A DNA stretch of 64,000 bases from JAWXBA01 sp048499805 (GTDB taxonomy: Bacteria > Gemmatimonadota > Gemmatimonadetes > Gemmatimonadales > GWC2-71-9), in assembly GCA_048499805.1 (NCBI GenBank), contig JASNZF010000003.1, positions 186,001 through 250,000 on the forward strand, given 5' to 3'. A program made the translations under genes and the position numbers. Below, piece by piece: positions 49,281 to 58,452 of this stretch. Each line of letters starts with the position of its first letter. Position 1 is the first letter of the stretch. The notes under the pieces were generated by a model that was not told the origin of the DNA, ran no database searches, and was given only the letters and a program-made list of their open reading frames with translations.

Positions 49281-49738
49281 GGTGCTCCCCCGACCTGGAC
49301 CAGGGCCGAGTCCACGACGGGACCAAGACCCGCCGCCTGACCAGCGCACAGTGCCGCCCGGGCGGATGCGGTGGCCACGCCCCCGAGTCCGAGGGCGGCG
49401 CGGCTGCGGTAGAGGCCAACGTACTCGCCGAGTTGCCGGTCCACCACGGCCACGGCGGTGCCCCCCACGGCCGGTGACACCGTCGCACCGCCGACCAGCT
49501 CCACCAGCCGCCGCCGCATCCGGTCCACCGACTCCGCGGGCGGGCCGTCCAGCAGGAAGGCGCGGAGGGCAGGCACCGCCGTGTCGCCGAGGGCGATCAC
49601 GGCAGTCAACTCTCCAGCGGAGCATTCGATGCACTCCATGAGTCGCAGCACGGCGGGTGGAACACCGGCCTCGTCGCGGCACGCCGCCGCGCCAACGAGC
49701 AGGAGTCCCAGGCCGGCGAGCCGGCAGGATCGACTCAT
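49271..49738 (-). CDS. Small HEAT-repeat-like lipoprotein
   Basis: The product is 155 residues, lipobox GLLLVGAAAC (Cys 20). The mature protein opens with helices of HEAT type (MECIECSAGELTAVIALG, DTAVPALRAFLLDG), then two more helix pairs containing YRSRAALGLGGVATASARAA. Several cysteines (ECIEC-type, LCAG, PCP) are spread along it. It overlaps both neighbours: its ATG with the metalloprotease stop (ATGA), and its end with the kinase start. HEAT domains bind proteins, so an adaptor between the lipoprotein protease and the kinase sensor is a reasonable but untested idea. Confidence 0.7.
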   Translation of the reverse strand: MSRSCRLAGLGLLLVGAAACRDEAGVPPAVLRLMECIECSAGELTAVIALGDTAVPALRAFLLDGPPAESVDRMRRRLVELVGGATVSPAVGGTAVAVVDRQLGEYVGLYRSRAALGLGGVATASARAALCAGQAAGLGPVVDSALVQVGGAPCP

Positions 49739-51507
49739 GGGCACGGCTTGACCGTGATGTCGTACCGGGCCGTGGCGGAGGGCCCACCGGCATAGAGGGT
49801 CACCTGGGCATCGCCCGGGGATCCACCAGTGACGGACAGGGTCGTCCAGCCGGCGTTGGACCCATCGATGCCGGTGTCCACCTTGTCGGGGTCGACCGCG
49901 ACCGCCGTCGGGTTGCTGCTGATCCAGATGAGGTCACCGGAGCGGGCAGGAAGGGTCGTTCCGGCGATCGTGGTCGAGAGGCTGCCGCTGAGCAGGCGCG
50001 CTTCGCCAACGCACAGGGTGATGACTTCCAGGGCGGGTGTTACTGCGCAGGCCAATTCCCACCCCGGGCCATCACTCAGGTAGTCCGGCGGGCTGCCGGT
50101 CAGGGACAGGACGGGGCAGTCCGCGGTGGCATCGGCGGCCGGGCAGGGGCAGCTCACGCCGGTGGGTGTGGCACCTGCCCGTTGCCGCAGGCTGGTTCCG
50201 GCGGTGCCGGGGAGGTTGACCCACGAGAGCGGGGACAGGTTCATCCGGAACGTCTGGCCAAGGGTGGCGTAGATCGGCCGGCCGGCGTCGCCGGAGGCAC
50301 CATAGGCCATGAAGTTCCGCGGGGCGCCGATGGTGGTGCCCGTGGCGGGGGGCAAGGTGAGGAAGCCCGCCAGATAGTCGTGGGTATGGCCCCAGTTCGG
50401 CTCCAGCAATCCCAGGGCGTGGCCGAGCTCATGGGCCAGGGTGTGGGGCAGGCCGGAGGGAACCGCGACGAACAGGATCGACCGCGCCCCCTCGATATAG
50501 CAATAGTACCCGGTGCTGGCCGTGCCACGACCCGTGATCGCCCGCACGTAATAGACGTTGAGCTTGTCCGCCTGGTAGATGGAGGGCTCGGCCATGATGC
50601 TCGTGGCGGCGTCACAGCCGGTGCCGGATGTCGGGAAGAGCGGCGCGCCGGGCGAGGAGGCGGGAATCTCCACCACTGCCGGATCGCCCCCGGCGGCCTC
50701 GTCGGCCACCAGTGTCACGCCGGCTCCGGCGCCGCCCAGGATGGAGGCGGCTTCCTTCAGGTGGATGTTCCGGATCTGGTCCGTCAGGGCCGGGCTGCCC
50801 AGCCCGGGTGCCACCCAGATCGCCAGCGGGACCCGGAGGAGCGGCGGGAGCGAGATCGGGAGCACGTCGGGGCCCGGGGTCCACGGCAACTGGGCGGGCT
50901 CACTCGAGAACCACAGGCCATGGGATGGCGTGAAGAGGGTCACGGAGGTCGGGCAGGTCTCTCCGGAGCCGCCGGTGGAGCCCGGCGGCAGCGCGTTCAC
51001 CGGCAGGAGGTAGCTGGCAAGCCCGGGAACGAGCTGGTCGTGGAGGCAGGTACCGGCCGCGGCGGCATCGAAGAGGAGGAGGCCCGGATGCGGACTCGGC
51101 GTGGTGATCGAGACCCGGTCGTTGCCGCCGCTGGTACCCCCGGGCGCCGGGCAGAGCGGTACGGTCAGGTCGGTGGTCGTACCGGCGACGACCGTGACGG
51201 CCGCGGTGGCTGAACAGTATCCGATGCTGTGCGCGGCCACGACGACATCGCCGGCGGGCAGGTCGGAGAATACGGCGAAGCCGGCGCTGTTGGTCATGCC
51301 GTAAATGGCGGACCCCTGCAACTGGACCGGCACGGCGCCCAGCGGGTTCGCGGCTACGGGGTCGTCAATGACCAGGATGCGGAGCCCGCCACGGTCGGGG
51401 CCGGGTCCGGGGTCGCAGGCGGGGAGGAGGAGCACGACTGCGGCGAGGAGCCCGGGCCGCGCCCACGGCGGGCCCCGGCGTGGCCGGTCCAACAGCGTGT
51501 GGCACAT
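49735..51507 (-). CDS. Lipoprotein zinc metalloprotease with Ig-like domains
   Basis: The product is 590 residues; lipobox LLAAVVLLLPAC (Cys 31). Residues about 40-120 look like a carboxypeptidase-regulatory/transthyretin-type beta domain (RILVIDDPVAANPLGAVPVQ). The protease core carries HTLAHELGHALGLLEPNWGH and the Met-turn-like FMAYGA, so it is metzincin-like, but the third ligand position of HExxHxxGxxH is Glu. The last 100 residues resemble a Big2-type bacterial Ig domain (SNPTAVAVDPDKVD, GDAQVTLYAGG). Zinc binding and proteolysis are probable; the Glu is a real oddity. It is first in the overlapping operon with the HEAT-like lipoprotein and the kinase. Confidence 0.82.
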   Translation of the reverse strand: MCHTLLDRPRRGPPWARPGLLAAVVLLLPACDPGPGPDRGGLRILVIDDPVAANPLGAVPVQLQGSAIYGMTNSAGFAVFSDLPAGDVVVAAHSIGYCSATAAVTVVAGTTTDLTVPLCPAPGGTSGGNDRVSITTPSPHPGLLLFDAAAAGTCLHDQLVPGLASYLLPVNALPPGSTGGSGETCPTSVTLFTPSHGLWFSSEPAQLPWTPGPDVLPISLPPLLRVPLAIWVAPGLGSPALTDQIRNIHLKEAASILGGAGAGVTLVADEAAGGDPAVVEIPASSPGAPLFPTSGTGCDAATSIMAEPSIYQADKLNVYYVRAITGRGTASTGYYCYIEGARSILFVAVPSGLPHTLAHELGHALGLLEPNWGHTHDYLAGFLTLPPATGTTIGAPRNFMAYGASGDAGRPIYATLGQTFRMNLSPLSWVNLPGTAGTSLRQRAGATPTGVSCPCPAADATADCPVLSLTGSPPDYLSDGPGWELACAVTPALEVITLCVGEARLLSGSLSTTIAGTTLPARSGDLIWISSNPTAVAVDPDKVDTGIDGSNAGWTTLSVTGGSPGDAQVTLYAGGPSATARYDITVKPCP

Positions 51508-51593
51508 GGCGTTGGCCCTCGTCGCAATCCGGGACGGGATGGCAGGAGGTTATCGCCCGGGCCGGGTGGCGTCAAGGAACCGGTGGTCGCCCC

Positions 51594-51935
51594 TTATCGG
51601 GGCGGTGGCTCCCGGTGCACCTGGTCCCGCTGTTGCGCCAGGAGCCGCTCCGCGAAGGCCACCCGCTCTTCCAGCTCCTCCACCCGGGGTTGCAGGATCT
51701 CCACCTCCTCCTGCAGCCGTTCGTTCTCGTCGAGCACCTCCTGCAGGTCGTCGGCCAGGGCGGGGCGGCGGCGCGCCATCAGGTGCCGAGCGCCTGCCGC
51801 CAGTGCCACGGTAAGTGCCACGTGCACCCAGGCGTGGATCGGCTCGCCGGCCCGCGCGGCGACCCACGCCGCCAGGACGTTGATGCCCGACAGAATCCAG
51901 GCGGCGGGAATCCAGCCGCGGTGCTTGAACCACAT
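51594..51935 (-). CDS. Small two-helix membrane protein with C-terminal coiled coil
   Basis: The product is 113 residues. Two hydrophobic helices (AAWILSGINVLAAWVAARAG, AWVHVALTVALAAGARHLM) precede a basic turn and a clear coiled coil of about 40 residues (DDLQEVLDENERLQEEVEIL ... LEERVAFAERLLAQ). A GGAGG ribosome binding site lies 5 nt from the ATG. The family is not recognised. It may oligomerise on the inner face of the membrane. Confidence 0.8.
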   Translation of the reverse strand: MWFKHRGWIPAAWILSGINVLAAWVAARAGEPIHAWVHVALTVALAAGARHLMARRRPALADDLQEVLDENERLQEEVEILQPRVEELEERVAFAERLLAQQRDQVHREPPPR

Positions 51936-52154
51936 CGGGGCCTCCCTGTCAGGTGCTGGAGCGTGCTCCGCCCCGGGTTGGCGGGCGAATACCGGATGGA
52001 AGCAACCATGACGTGCGGAAATCGCAAGCCGTGCGGCAGTGACTCGGACCAGGCACCCGCGGTTCGGGGTCCGGGAAGGCGGAGATCACCACGATGAGCT
52101 ATGGCCTCGGGTAGCGCCTCCCCGCCTCACACGACCTCGCCGTTACCTTCCACC

Positions 52155-52946
52155 ATGCCCGTCTCCCGCCAGTTCCTCCTGCTCGCCGCCCTGGCCCTGG
52201 GCTGCCGCACCGCCCCCACGGCCACGCCCGCACCCGGCACCACGACCCTCCGGGTGGTCAGCTACAACATCCGTCATGGCCGCGGCATGGACAACGAAGT
52301 GAACCTCCCTCGCACCGCGGAGGTCCTGCGCCGCCTGCAGCCCGACATCGTCGGGCTCCAGGAAGTGGACAGCGTGGTGGAACGGAGCGGCCGGGTCGCG
52401 GAGGCCCAGGCGCTCGGTGATCGGCTGGGATTGCAGCATGCGTTCGGCGGGTTCATGGCCTATCAGGGAGGGCAGTATGGGATGGGAATCCTCTCCCGGT
52501 TCCCGATTCGGCGGGTGATTCCGGTGCGGCTCCCGGACGGGAATGAGCCCCGCATTGCTCTGGCCGCCGAGCTGGATGCTCCCGGCGTGGGGCCGCTGAT
52601 GGTGGTGAATGTCCACTTCGACTGGGTGGCCAGCGACAGCTTCCGGATCGCGCAGGCCACGGCGCTGACCCGGTTCCTGGATTCGCTGCCGATACCCTAC
52701 ATCCTCCTGGGCGACTTCAATGATGAACCGGGCTCGGCCACGCTGGCGCTCTTCCACGCCCGCGCCCGCGAGGCCTCCAAGCCAGCTGGCGACCGGTTCA
52801 CCTTCTCCTCGACGGAGCCGGTCAAGGAGATTGATTTCATCTTCGGGGCCCCGGCCGGCCGCTGGGGCTCCGACTCGGTGCGGGTGATCGCCGAGACGGT
52901 GGCGTCGGACCATCGGCCGGTGTTTGCGAAGCTGTATTGGAGGTAG
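52155..52946 (+). CDS. Endonuclease/exonuclease/phosphatase-family lipoprotein
   Basis: The product is 263 residues with lipobox FLLLAALALGC (Cys 17). The EEP fold is complete: RVVSYNIRHGRGMDNEVNL, LQPDIVGLQEVDSVV (metal Glu), GGQYGMGILSRFPI, VVNVHFDWVASDS, ILLGDFNDEPGS and the terminal DFIFG ... VASDHRPVFAKL (catalytic Asp-His). Members include nucleases, sphingomyelinases and inositol phosphatases. The lipoprotein anchor argues for an extracytoplasmic substrate. TACCTT ends 5 nt before the ATG, so the mRNA is probably leaderless. Confidence 0.93.
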   Translation: MPVSRQFLLLAALALGCRTAPTATPAPGTTTLRVVSYNIRHGRGMDNEVNLPRTAEVLRRLQPDIVGLQEVDSVVERSGRVAEAQALGDRLGLQHAFGGFMAYQGGQYGMGILSRFPIRRVIPVRLPDGNEPRIALAAELDAPGVGPLMVVNVHFDWVASDSFRIAQATALTRFLDSLPIPYILLGDFNDEPGSATLALFHARAREASKPAGDRFTFSSTEPVKEIDFIFGAPAGRWGSDSVRVIAETVASDHRPVFAKLYWR

Positions 52947-52970
52947 GGATCGGGGAACGGGCGTAAATGC

Positions 52971-53360
52971 GCCACGGATTCCACGGATTGACGCGGATTG
53001 ATCGTTGGATTGGTTGGCGCTGGCTCAGCCGTCGGATCCGGAGGAACAGCGTCCACAGATTTCACAGTTGACGCCGATGGTTCCGAGACCAGGCCTGCAT
53101 CAGGGAGTGTTCGGGGCTCGTGGGTTTCTGTGAACTGCTCTCACCGCAACCCTTCGTATGCGTTGCCACCCATCGGAATCCGCACCCTCCAGCACATGCC
53201 GTGCACCGACATCCTGCGGGGCCACCATGCACAACGGATCCCTGCTATGGCATCGAACAATCTGTGTCATCGGTGCAATCTGTGGATTCCCCTGCGACCC
53301 CTGCTGAGAAGCATGGCGACCGGCGGCATCGAACAAATCCGCGTCAATCCGTGGAATCCC
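52971..53360. repeat. Nested inverted-repeat element (ACGGATT type), copy 2
   Basis: The 540-nt gap 52947-53486 holds no convincing gene. Arms beginning GCCACGGATTCCACGGATTG (52971-53000) are mirrored at 53333-53359. Inner arms CCACAGATTTCACAG (53053) face AATCTGTGG (about 53278). The outer arms are nearly identical to the middle arms of the element at 28889-29280, while the cores differ apart from GTGAACTGC. Confidence 0.8.
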
Positions 53361-53486
53361 TAGCCCCCGTCAGGGGCAGGACACGTTCGGCACCTACGCA
53401 GGTTCAGGCTCCGGCCGCACCTCCCGGAAGCGATCGCCAAACGCGACGCCGTCCGTCATCCATCCCGGCGCCTCCGAGTGAGCCTC

Positions 53487-54833
53487 CTACGAGCGCTGCG
53501 CGGTGATGAGCCGATCCACCTCGTCGTACCCCGACGGATGCATCACCCCATCGACCGACGCCCCTGCCGCCAGCAGCGCCTCGACCGAGGCCGCGGACTT
53601 CCACTCCGACCAGTACGAGTCGACACAGCCCCTCACCGCCAGCATCAGCGGGGTTTGCCCACGGGCGTCGCGGGCATGCACGTCGGCGCCCCGCTCCACC
53701 AAAAACCGCACTGTGTCGTGGCTCAAGCGCCAGGCGGCCACATGGAGGGCCGTCGACCCGCGGGCGTAACCCCAGTATCCGTCCTCGGGATGGTGGCTCG
53801 CCCCGACCGGCACCCCCAGATCCAGCAGGAGCTCCAGTCCCTGGGGGTGGTCGTTCCCCGCAAAGGCGGCCAGCAGCTCGCCCCCGCTGGCCAGGAGCTG
53901 CCCAAGAAGCAGGGGTGACTGCTCCAGCAGTGCTGCCGCTCCGTCGCGGTCCGCCCGCGCGCAGCAGGCCACCAGGGCGTCGACTCCCGCGAGCCCAAGC
54001 GAAACGCCCCGGCGGTCGAGCTCGGCGAGGAAATCCTTGCGCCCCCGACGGGCGGCGAGTGCGGTCGCCGAGCGGCCGTGAGCGGGCAAGGCAGGATCGG
54101 CGCCGGCGTCGAGCAGGGCGACGAGGATCTCCAGGTCGTTGTCGCGCAGGATCGCGTGGTGCAGCGCGCTCCGGCCGAAGACCGTGAACTGGTTCGGGTC
54201 CACCCCCGCGCCCAGCAGCCACCGGATCCCCTCGAGGTCGTGCCAGTCGGTCTTGCGCAGCAGCACCATGGCCAGGTTCTCGGCGGTCAGGGTGCCGCTC
54301 TCGACCAGCACCTGGAGGGCGCGATTGTCCCGGGTCTCGGGTGCGTGGTACGGGGTCTCGCCGTCGTTCGGGTCGGCCCCATGCTCCAGGAGGAGCCGGG
54401 TGAGCCCCGGATGGTGGGCGATTCCGGCGGCACCGTACAGGACGCTCTCCCACACCGGCTCGGGCTGGTGGTCCCGCTCGAACCACCCCCCGTTCGGATT
54501 GGCGCCCGCCTCGAGGAGCGCCCGGGCGGCAGACTCGAAGTCGCGGGTCGGTTCGTGCTTCAGGTATCCGGAGAAGCAGAGGTGGGTCAGCGGGTCCCAG
54601 CCGTAGGGGCCGCCTGGTGCGGTGGCCACGGCCGGGTCGGCGGAAAGGAAGTGCCGGACTCCGGTCCCGTCGCCGAGCACTGCGGCGGTGTAGATGCTGG
54701 CGGACTCGACCTCGGGGTGGGCGGCGCGGATCGCGTCGGCGTGGTCGGTGGTGCCGCCGGTGTGTGGGCCGTGCCGGGGCACCAGGGCGGCGACCAGGAA
54801 TTCGGTGACCGGGTCGCTGGGTTCAGGGGACAT
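53487..54833 (-). CDS. Ankyrin-repeat protein
   Basis: The product is 448 residues, no signal peptide, so probably cytoplasmic. Ankyrin repeats are recognisable along most of it: AARALLEAGANPNGGWF, GLTRLLLEHGADPNDGETPY, ALHHAILRDNDLEILVALLD, ALHVAAWRLSHDTVRFLVER, GADVHARDARGQTPLML and a final VEALLAAGASVDGVM. Ankyrin proteins bind other proteins. Here no effector or toxin domain is visible. A GGAG ribosome binding site precedes the ATG. It is downstream of the dienelactone hydrolase's strand partner with an inverted repeat between them. No specific target can be proposed. Confidence 0.93.
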   Translation of the reverse strand: MSPEPSDPVTEFLVAALVPRHGPHTGGTTDHADAIRAAHPEVESASIYTAAVLGDGTGVRHFLSADPAVATAPGGPYGWDPLTHLCFSGYLKHEPTRDFESAARALLEAGANPNGGWFERDHQPEPVWESVLYGAAGIAHHPGLTRLLLEHGADPNDGETPYHAPETRDNRALQVLVESGTLTAENLAMVLLRKTDWHDLEGIRWLLGAGVDPNQFTVFGRSALHHAILRDNDLEILVALLDAGADPALPAHGRSATALAARRGRKDFLAELDRRGVSLGLAGVDALVACCARADRDGAAALLEQSPLLLGQLLASGGELLAAFAGNDHPQGLELLLDLGVPVGASHHPEDGYWGYARGSTALHVAAWRLSHDTVRFLVERGADVHARDARGQTPLMLAVRGCVDSYWSEWKSAASVEALLAAGASVDGVMHPSGYDEVDRLITAQRS

Positions 54834-54866
54834 GAGCTCCGCGAGGGGATGGGATTCGGAACGCTG

Positions 54867-54911
54867 TCACGCGGAGCCGCGGAGGCAGGTCGAGCGCCGT
54901 GCCTCCGCGTG
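54867..54911 (-). terminator. Inverted repeat (GCGGAG type), copy 2, after the hydrolase gene
   Basis: TCACGCGGAGCCGCGGAGGCA pairs with TGCCTCCGCGTG across about 12 nt; it begins 10 nt after the hydrolase stop and shares TCACGCGGAG with the element at 34881. It may end that transcript. Confidence 0.65.
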
Positions 54912-54920
54912 CGCCGCCGT

Positions 54921-55811
54921 CTAGCCCTGCCGCACGTGCCGGTTGAAGAATGCCACCGTCCGCTGCCACGCCAGCTTGGCCGCCGCCTCGTCATAGCGCG
55001 GGGTGGTGTCGTTGTTGAACCCGTGCTGGGTGCCCGGATAGAGGTGCCGCTCGTAGGTGACCCCCGCCGCCTTGAGCGCCGCCTCGTATGCCGGCCAGCT
55101 GGCGTTGATCCGCTCGTCATTCTCCGCCGACTGCACCATGATCGGCGCCTTGATCTTCGCGACGTCATCGCTGTTGGGCGAGGAGCCGTAGAACGGGACG
55201 CCCGCCGCCAGGTCCGGGAGCCGGGTGGCCAGGAAGTTGACCATCCCGCCGCCCCAGCAGAACCCCACCGCCCCGACCCGGCCGGTGCACTCGGGGCGTT
55301 GCTGCAGGAACCTGGTGGCGGCCACGAAGTCCTCGCGCGACTTGGCCGAATCGAGCTGCTGGAACTTGCTCCGCGCCTCGTCCTCGTTGCCGGGGTAGCC
55401 ACCCACCGGGAAGAGGGCATCGGGAGCGAACGCCACGAAGTTGTCGAGCGCCAGGCGGCGGGCAATGTCCTCGATGTGCGGATTGAGGCCGCGGTTCTCA
55501 TGGATGACCAAGATCCCCGGGAGCTTGGCCGTCGCCCCGGCGGGCACCACCAGGTAGCCCCGGCCCCGCCCGTGGCCGGCGGGCGAGTCGAATTCGACAT
55601 ACTCGGCACGGATCCGGCTGTCGTCGTTGGACACCTTCTGGGCCTCGAGGAACTTCGGACTCAGCTGGTCGAGGAGCATGGCCGCCGTCACGCCCCCCAC
55701 CGCGAACCGGGCGGCCTGGTCCAGGAACCCTCGGCGGTCGAGGGCCCCGTGGACGTAGGCATCGAAGAGGGCCAGAAGTTCTTGGTCGAAGTCGTGGGCG
55801 GTCTTCTGCAT
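54921..55811 (-). CDS. Dienelactone hydrolase-family protein
   Basis: The product is 296 residues. The alpha/beta-hydrolase DLH form is shown by PGILVIHENRGLNPHIEDIA, GRVGAVGFCWGGGMVNFLA (nucleophile Cys) and LYPGTQHGFNNDTTPRYD (catalytic His). The N-terminal 50 residues include a helix with RRGFLDQAARFAVGGVTAAM, resembling a degenerate Tat-type signal, so export or membrane association is possible. A GGAGG ribosome binding site is 7 nt from the ATG. It hydrolyses lactone or ester bonds. Substrate unknown. Confidence 0.9.
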   Translation of the reverse strand: MQKTAHDFDQELLALFDAYVHGALDRRGFLDQAARFAVGGVTAAMLLDQLSPKFLEAQKVSNDDSRIRAEYVEFDSPAGHGRGRGYLVVPAGATAKLPGILVIHENRGLNPHIEDIARRLALDNFVAFAPDALFPVGGYPGNEDEARSKFQQLDSAKSREDFVAATRFLQQRPECTGRVGAVGFCWGGGMVNFLATRLPDLAAGVPFYGSSPNSDDVAKIKAPIMVQSAENDERINASWPAYEAALKAAGVTYERHLYPGTQHGFNNDTTPRYDEAAAKLAWQRTVAFFNRHVRQG

Positions 55812-55908
55812 GGGTCGGGCCTCCGAGAAGGATGCGGCGAGATGGCCGCAGGGTGGTGATCTCGGAACTTCCGCGCAATCACCCGACCTGTCAATGCATG
55901 CGCCGCCC

Positions 55909-58341
55909 CTACTCCGTTCGCAGCGCCGCCACCGGTTCCGCCAGGGTGGCCCGCCGGGCCGGGACCAGGCTGGCGAGGATCCCCACGGCGGTGATGGTCA
56001 GCACCACCACGAGCAGCACCGGCGGGTCCTGCGGGGCGACCTGGAACATGATGATCGCCAGCGCCTTGGTCAGGAAGTACGCCAGGACGAGCCCCAGGAC
56101 GAGCCCGATCCCGATCTGCCGGGTGCCCTGGCGCACCACCATCCGGATGACCTGCTTCGGGCTGGCCCCGAGGGCCATCCGAATCCCCATCTCCCGGAGT
56201 CGTCGGCTCACCGAGAAGGAGAGCACGCCATAGAGCCCGACGGTCGCCATGAAGAGGGCCGCCGCACCGAAGACGATGAACAGGGTCCCGAAGACCTGGT
56301 AGAACCAACCGGCGTCCTTGGCAACCTTGTCCATCGACTCGACGTTGTAGATCGGCAGGTTGGGGTCGAGGGCGCGCATGACCTCCCGCACCGCCGGGGT
56401 GATCGCCATGGGATCGGCCCCCGCCGTCCGCACCGCCATGCTCACGAAGCGGGGATCCTCCTGGGTCAACGGCACGTAGAAGCCCTAGGCCTCGTCGTTG
56501 GTGTTGCCGCCGAACCCCTCCATGCCCAGGTCCGGTACCACCCCGACGATCGTCTTCCACTCGGCGAGACTGTCCCGGCTGGCCCGCTGGGCGAACCGCA
56601 TCCCGAGCGGCTCCCGCCCGGCCAGGAACCTCTGCACGAACGCCTCGTTGACGATGGCCACCGGCGGGCCGTTGGCATCGTCGCCAACGTTGAAGTCGCG
56701 GCCGCTGCGCAACTCGACGCCGAAGGTACGGAAGTACCCTGGCATCGTGCTGACCGAGCGCGCCGTCGGATAGTCGCTCTCGGTGGCGTAGGTCTCACCC
56801 TCGATGGCGATTCCGGAACCATTGGTGTTGAGGGGGAGATTGGCGGTGATCACCACCGCCTCGGCGCCGGGGATGGTCGCCAGGCGGTCGCCGAGGTCGC
56901 GGAAAAACTGCTGGCGGGTCTCCCGGGTGGGGTAGGCGGTCTCGAACAGGCCCACCCGCGCGGTGAAGATGTTGGACGTGGCGAAGGGGAAGTCGAAGTT
57001 CTGCAGCTTGACGATGCTCTTGGTCATCAGGCCGGCGCCGATCAGCAGGGCACACGAGAGGGCGATCTCCGCCGTCACGAGGACCCGGGTGAGCCGCCCC
57101 CCGAGCACGCCGGACCCGCCCCGCCCCTCGTCCTTGAGGGTGGTGTTCACATCGGTGCGCAGGACGGTGAACGCCGGGGCCAGCCCGGCCAGGACCGCCG
57201 TGACGACGGTGATGAGGACGATGAAGGCCATCACCGGCAGGTCGAGACGGAAGAGCATGTAGTAGGGCTTGCCCACGTCGGCGGTGGCGCCGTCGAACAG
57301 CGTGACGCCCACATAGGCGATCCCGATCCCGAACACGGCGCCGATGCCGGAGAGCACCAGCGTCTCCGCAAAGAACGGCAGGACGATCCGGAACCGGTTG
57401 GCACCGAGGGCGCTCCGGACTGCGGCTTCCCGGGTCCGCAGGGTGGCCCGCGCCATGAGCAGGTTGGCCACATTGGCGATGGCGATCAGCAGCACCAGGA
57501 AGGTGGCGACCTGCATCGCCGCGAAGATGGCGGTCAGTTCCGGGCCGGTATCGTTGTCCACGAAGCTGCGCAGCCGAGCCGTGACCCCCCGGTTCGTCAC
57601 CGGGTACGCCTCCGCCAGGCGACCCGCGATCAGGGCCATCTCGCGCTCGGCCTGGTCGAGCGTCACCCCGTCCTTCAGGCGCCCGAAGACGGAATACTGG
57701 GTGCCGTCACCGCGGGACGCGAGCGTGGATCGGCTGTCGCGCAGCGCCACCCAGAGTTGCTGGTTCTGCGGGAATCGAAACTCCTCCGGCATCACGCCGA
57801 GGATGACGGCGGCCTCTCCGTTGACGATGACGGGCTTGCCGACCACCTCCGGATCGGAGGCATAGCGATTGACCCAGACCTCATGACCGAGGACCAGGGT
57901 GAGGGGGGCGCCGGGAAGGTCATCGCCCGAGCGGAACCCGGTGCCCAATGCGGCGGCAACCCGCAGTTGGTCGAAGATGTTGGCCGAGACGAAGCCGCCG
58001 TTGTAGCGCTCGGGTCCCTCGGTGCCGCTGAGATTGACGGTGCCGGTATAGTAGGCGGCCAGGCCCAGGAAGGAGGTCTGCTGCTCGCGCCAATCGTAGT
58101 AGTCGTGCTGGGTGACCGACATCCACTCCTGGTTCAACTCCGGATTCGACCGGGCGATCATGGTCACCCGATCCTCTTCAGGAACGCCCAGGCCCCGCAT
58201 GAAGACGCCGTAGTTCAGGCTGAAGGTGGCGCTGCAGAGCCCGATGCCGAGGGCCAGGGTCAGGCTGGCGATCAGGGCGGACGCTGGTTCCTTGCGAAGC
58301 GTCCGCATGCTCAGGATGAGGTCCTGCCAGAGTGCGCGCAT
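55909..58341 (-). pseudogene. ADOP-family permease interrupted by one in-frame TAG
   Basis: Reading from 58341, the frame encodes 618 residues of an ADOP permease (membrane start PASALIASLTLALGIGLCSA, first FtsX unit VATFLVLLIAIANVANLLMA) and stops at TAG (56487-56485). The same frame then continues without any other change, GFYVPLTQEDPRF to the terminal FtsX unit (VLVVVLTITAVGILASLVPARR ... LRTE). Relatives usually read E-G-F-Y-V-P-L here, so GAG or CAG changed to TAG is the simplest origin. It lacks the PadR-associated prefix and a PadR gene. Options: a real nonsense mutation, a sequencing error, suppression or readthrough. Confidence 0.85.
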
Positions 58342-58452
58342 GAGTTGTCCCGTAGGGGTTGAGGTGCCCCCTACGGTGCAGCTTGCAACGCGGTTTCAGG
58401 GTGAAACGTTTGAAACGTCGGCCCAGGGCGCGGGATCCCCCGCCCGGGGCGC

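Noticed and set aside
49657..51213. 518-residue plus-strand frame
   Set aside because: Antisense to the metalloprotease lipoprotein with its signal peptide and HELGH motif.
53395..53465. 21-codon minus-strand frame (MTDGVAFGDRFREV)
   Set aside because: Too short, with no well-placed ribosome binding site and no coupling; it could be a remnant of the flanking gene but cannot be supported.
55810..58362. 850-residue plus-strand frame
   Set aside because: Complement of the ADOP gene; the H/G/D-rich sequence has no domain signature.
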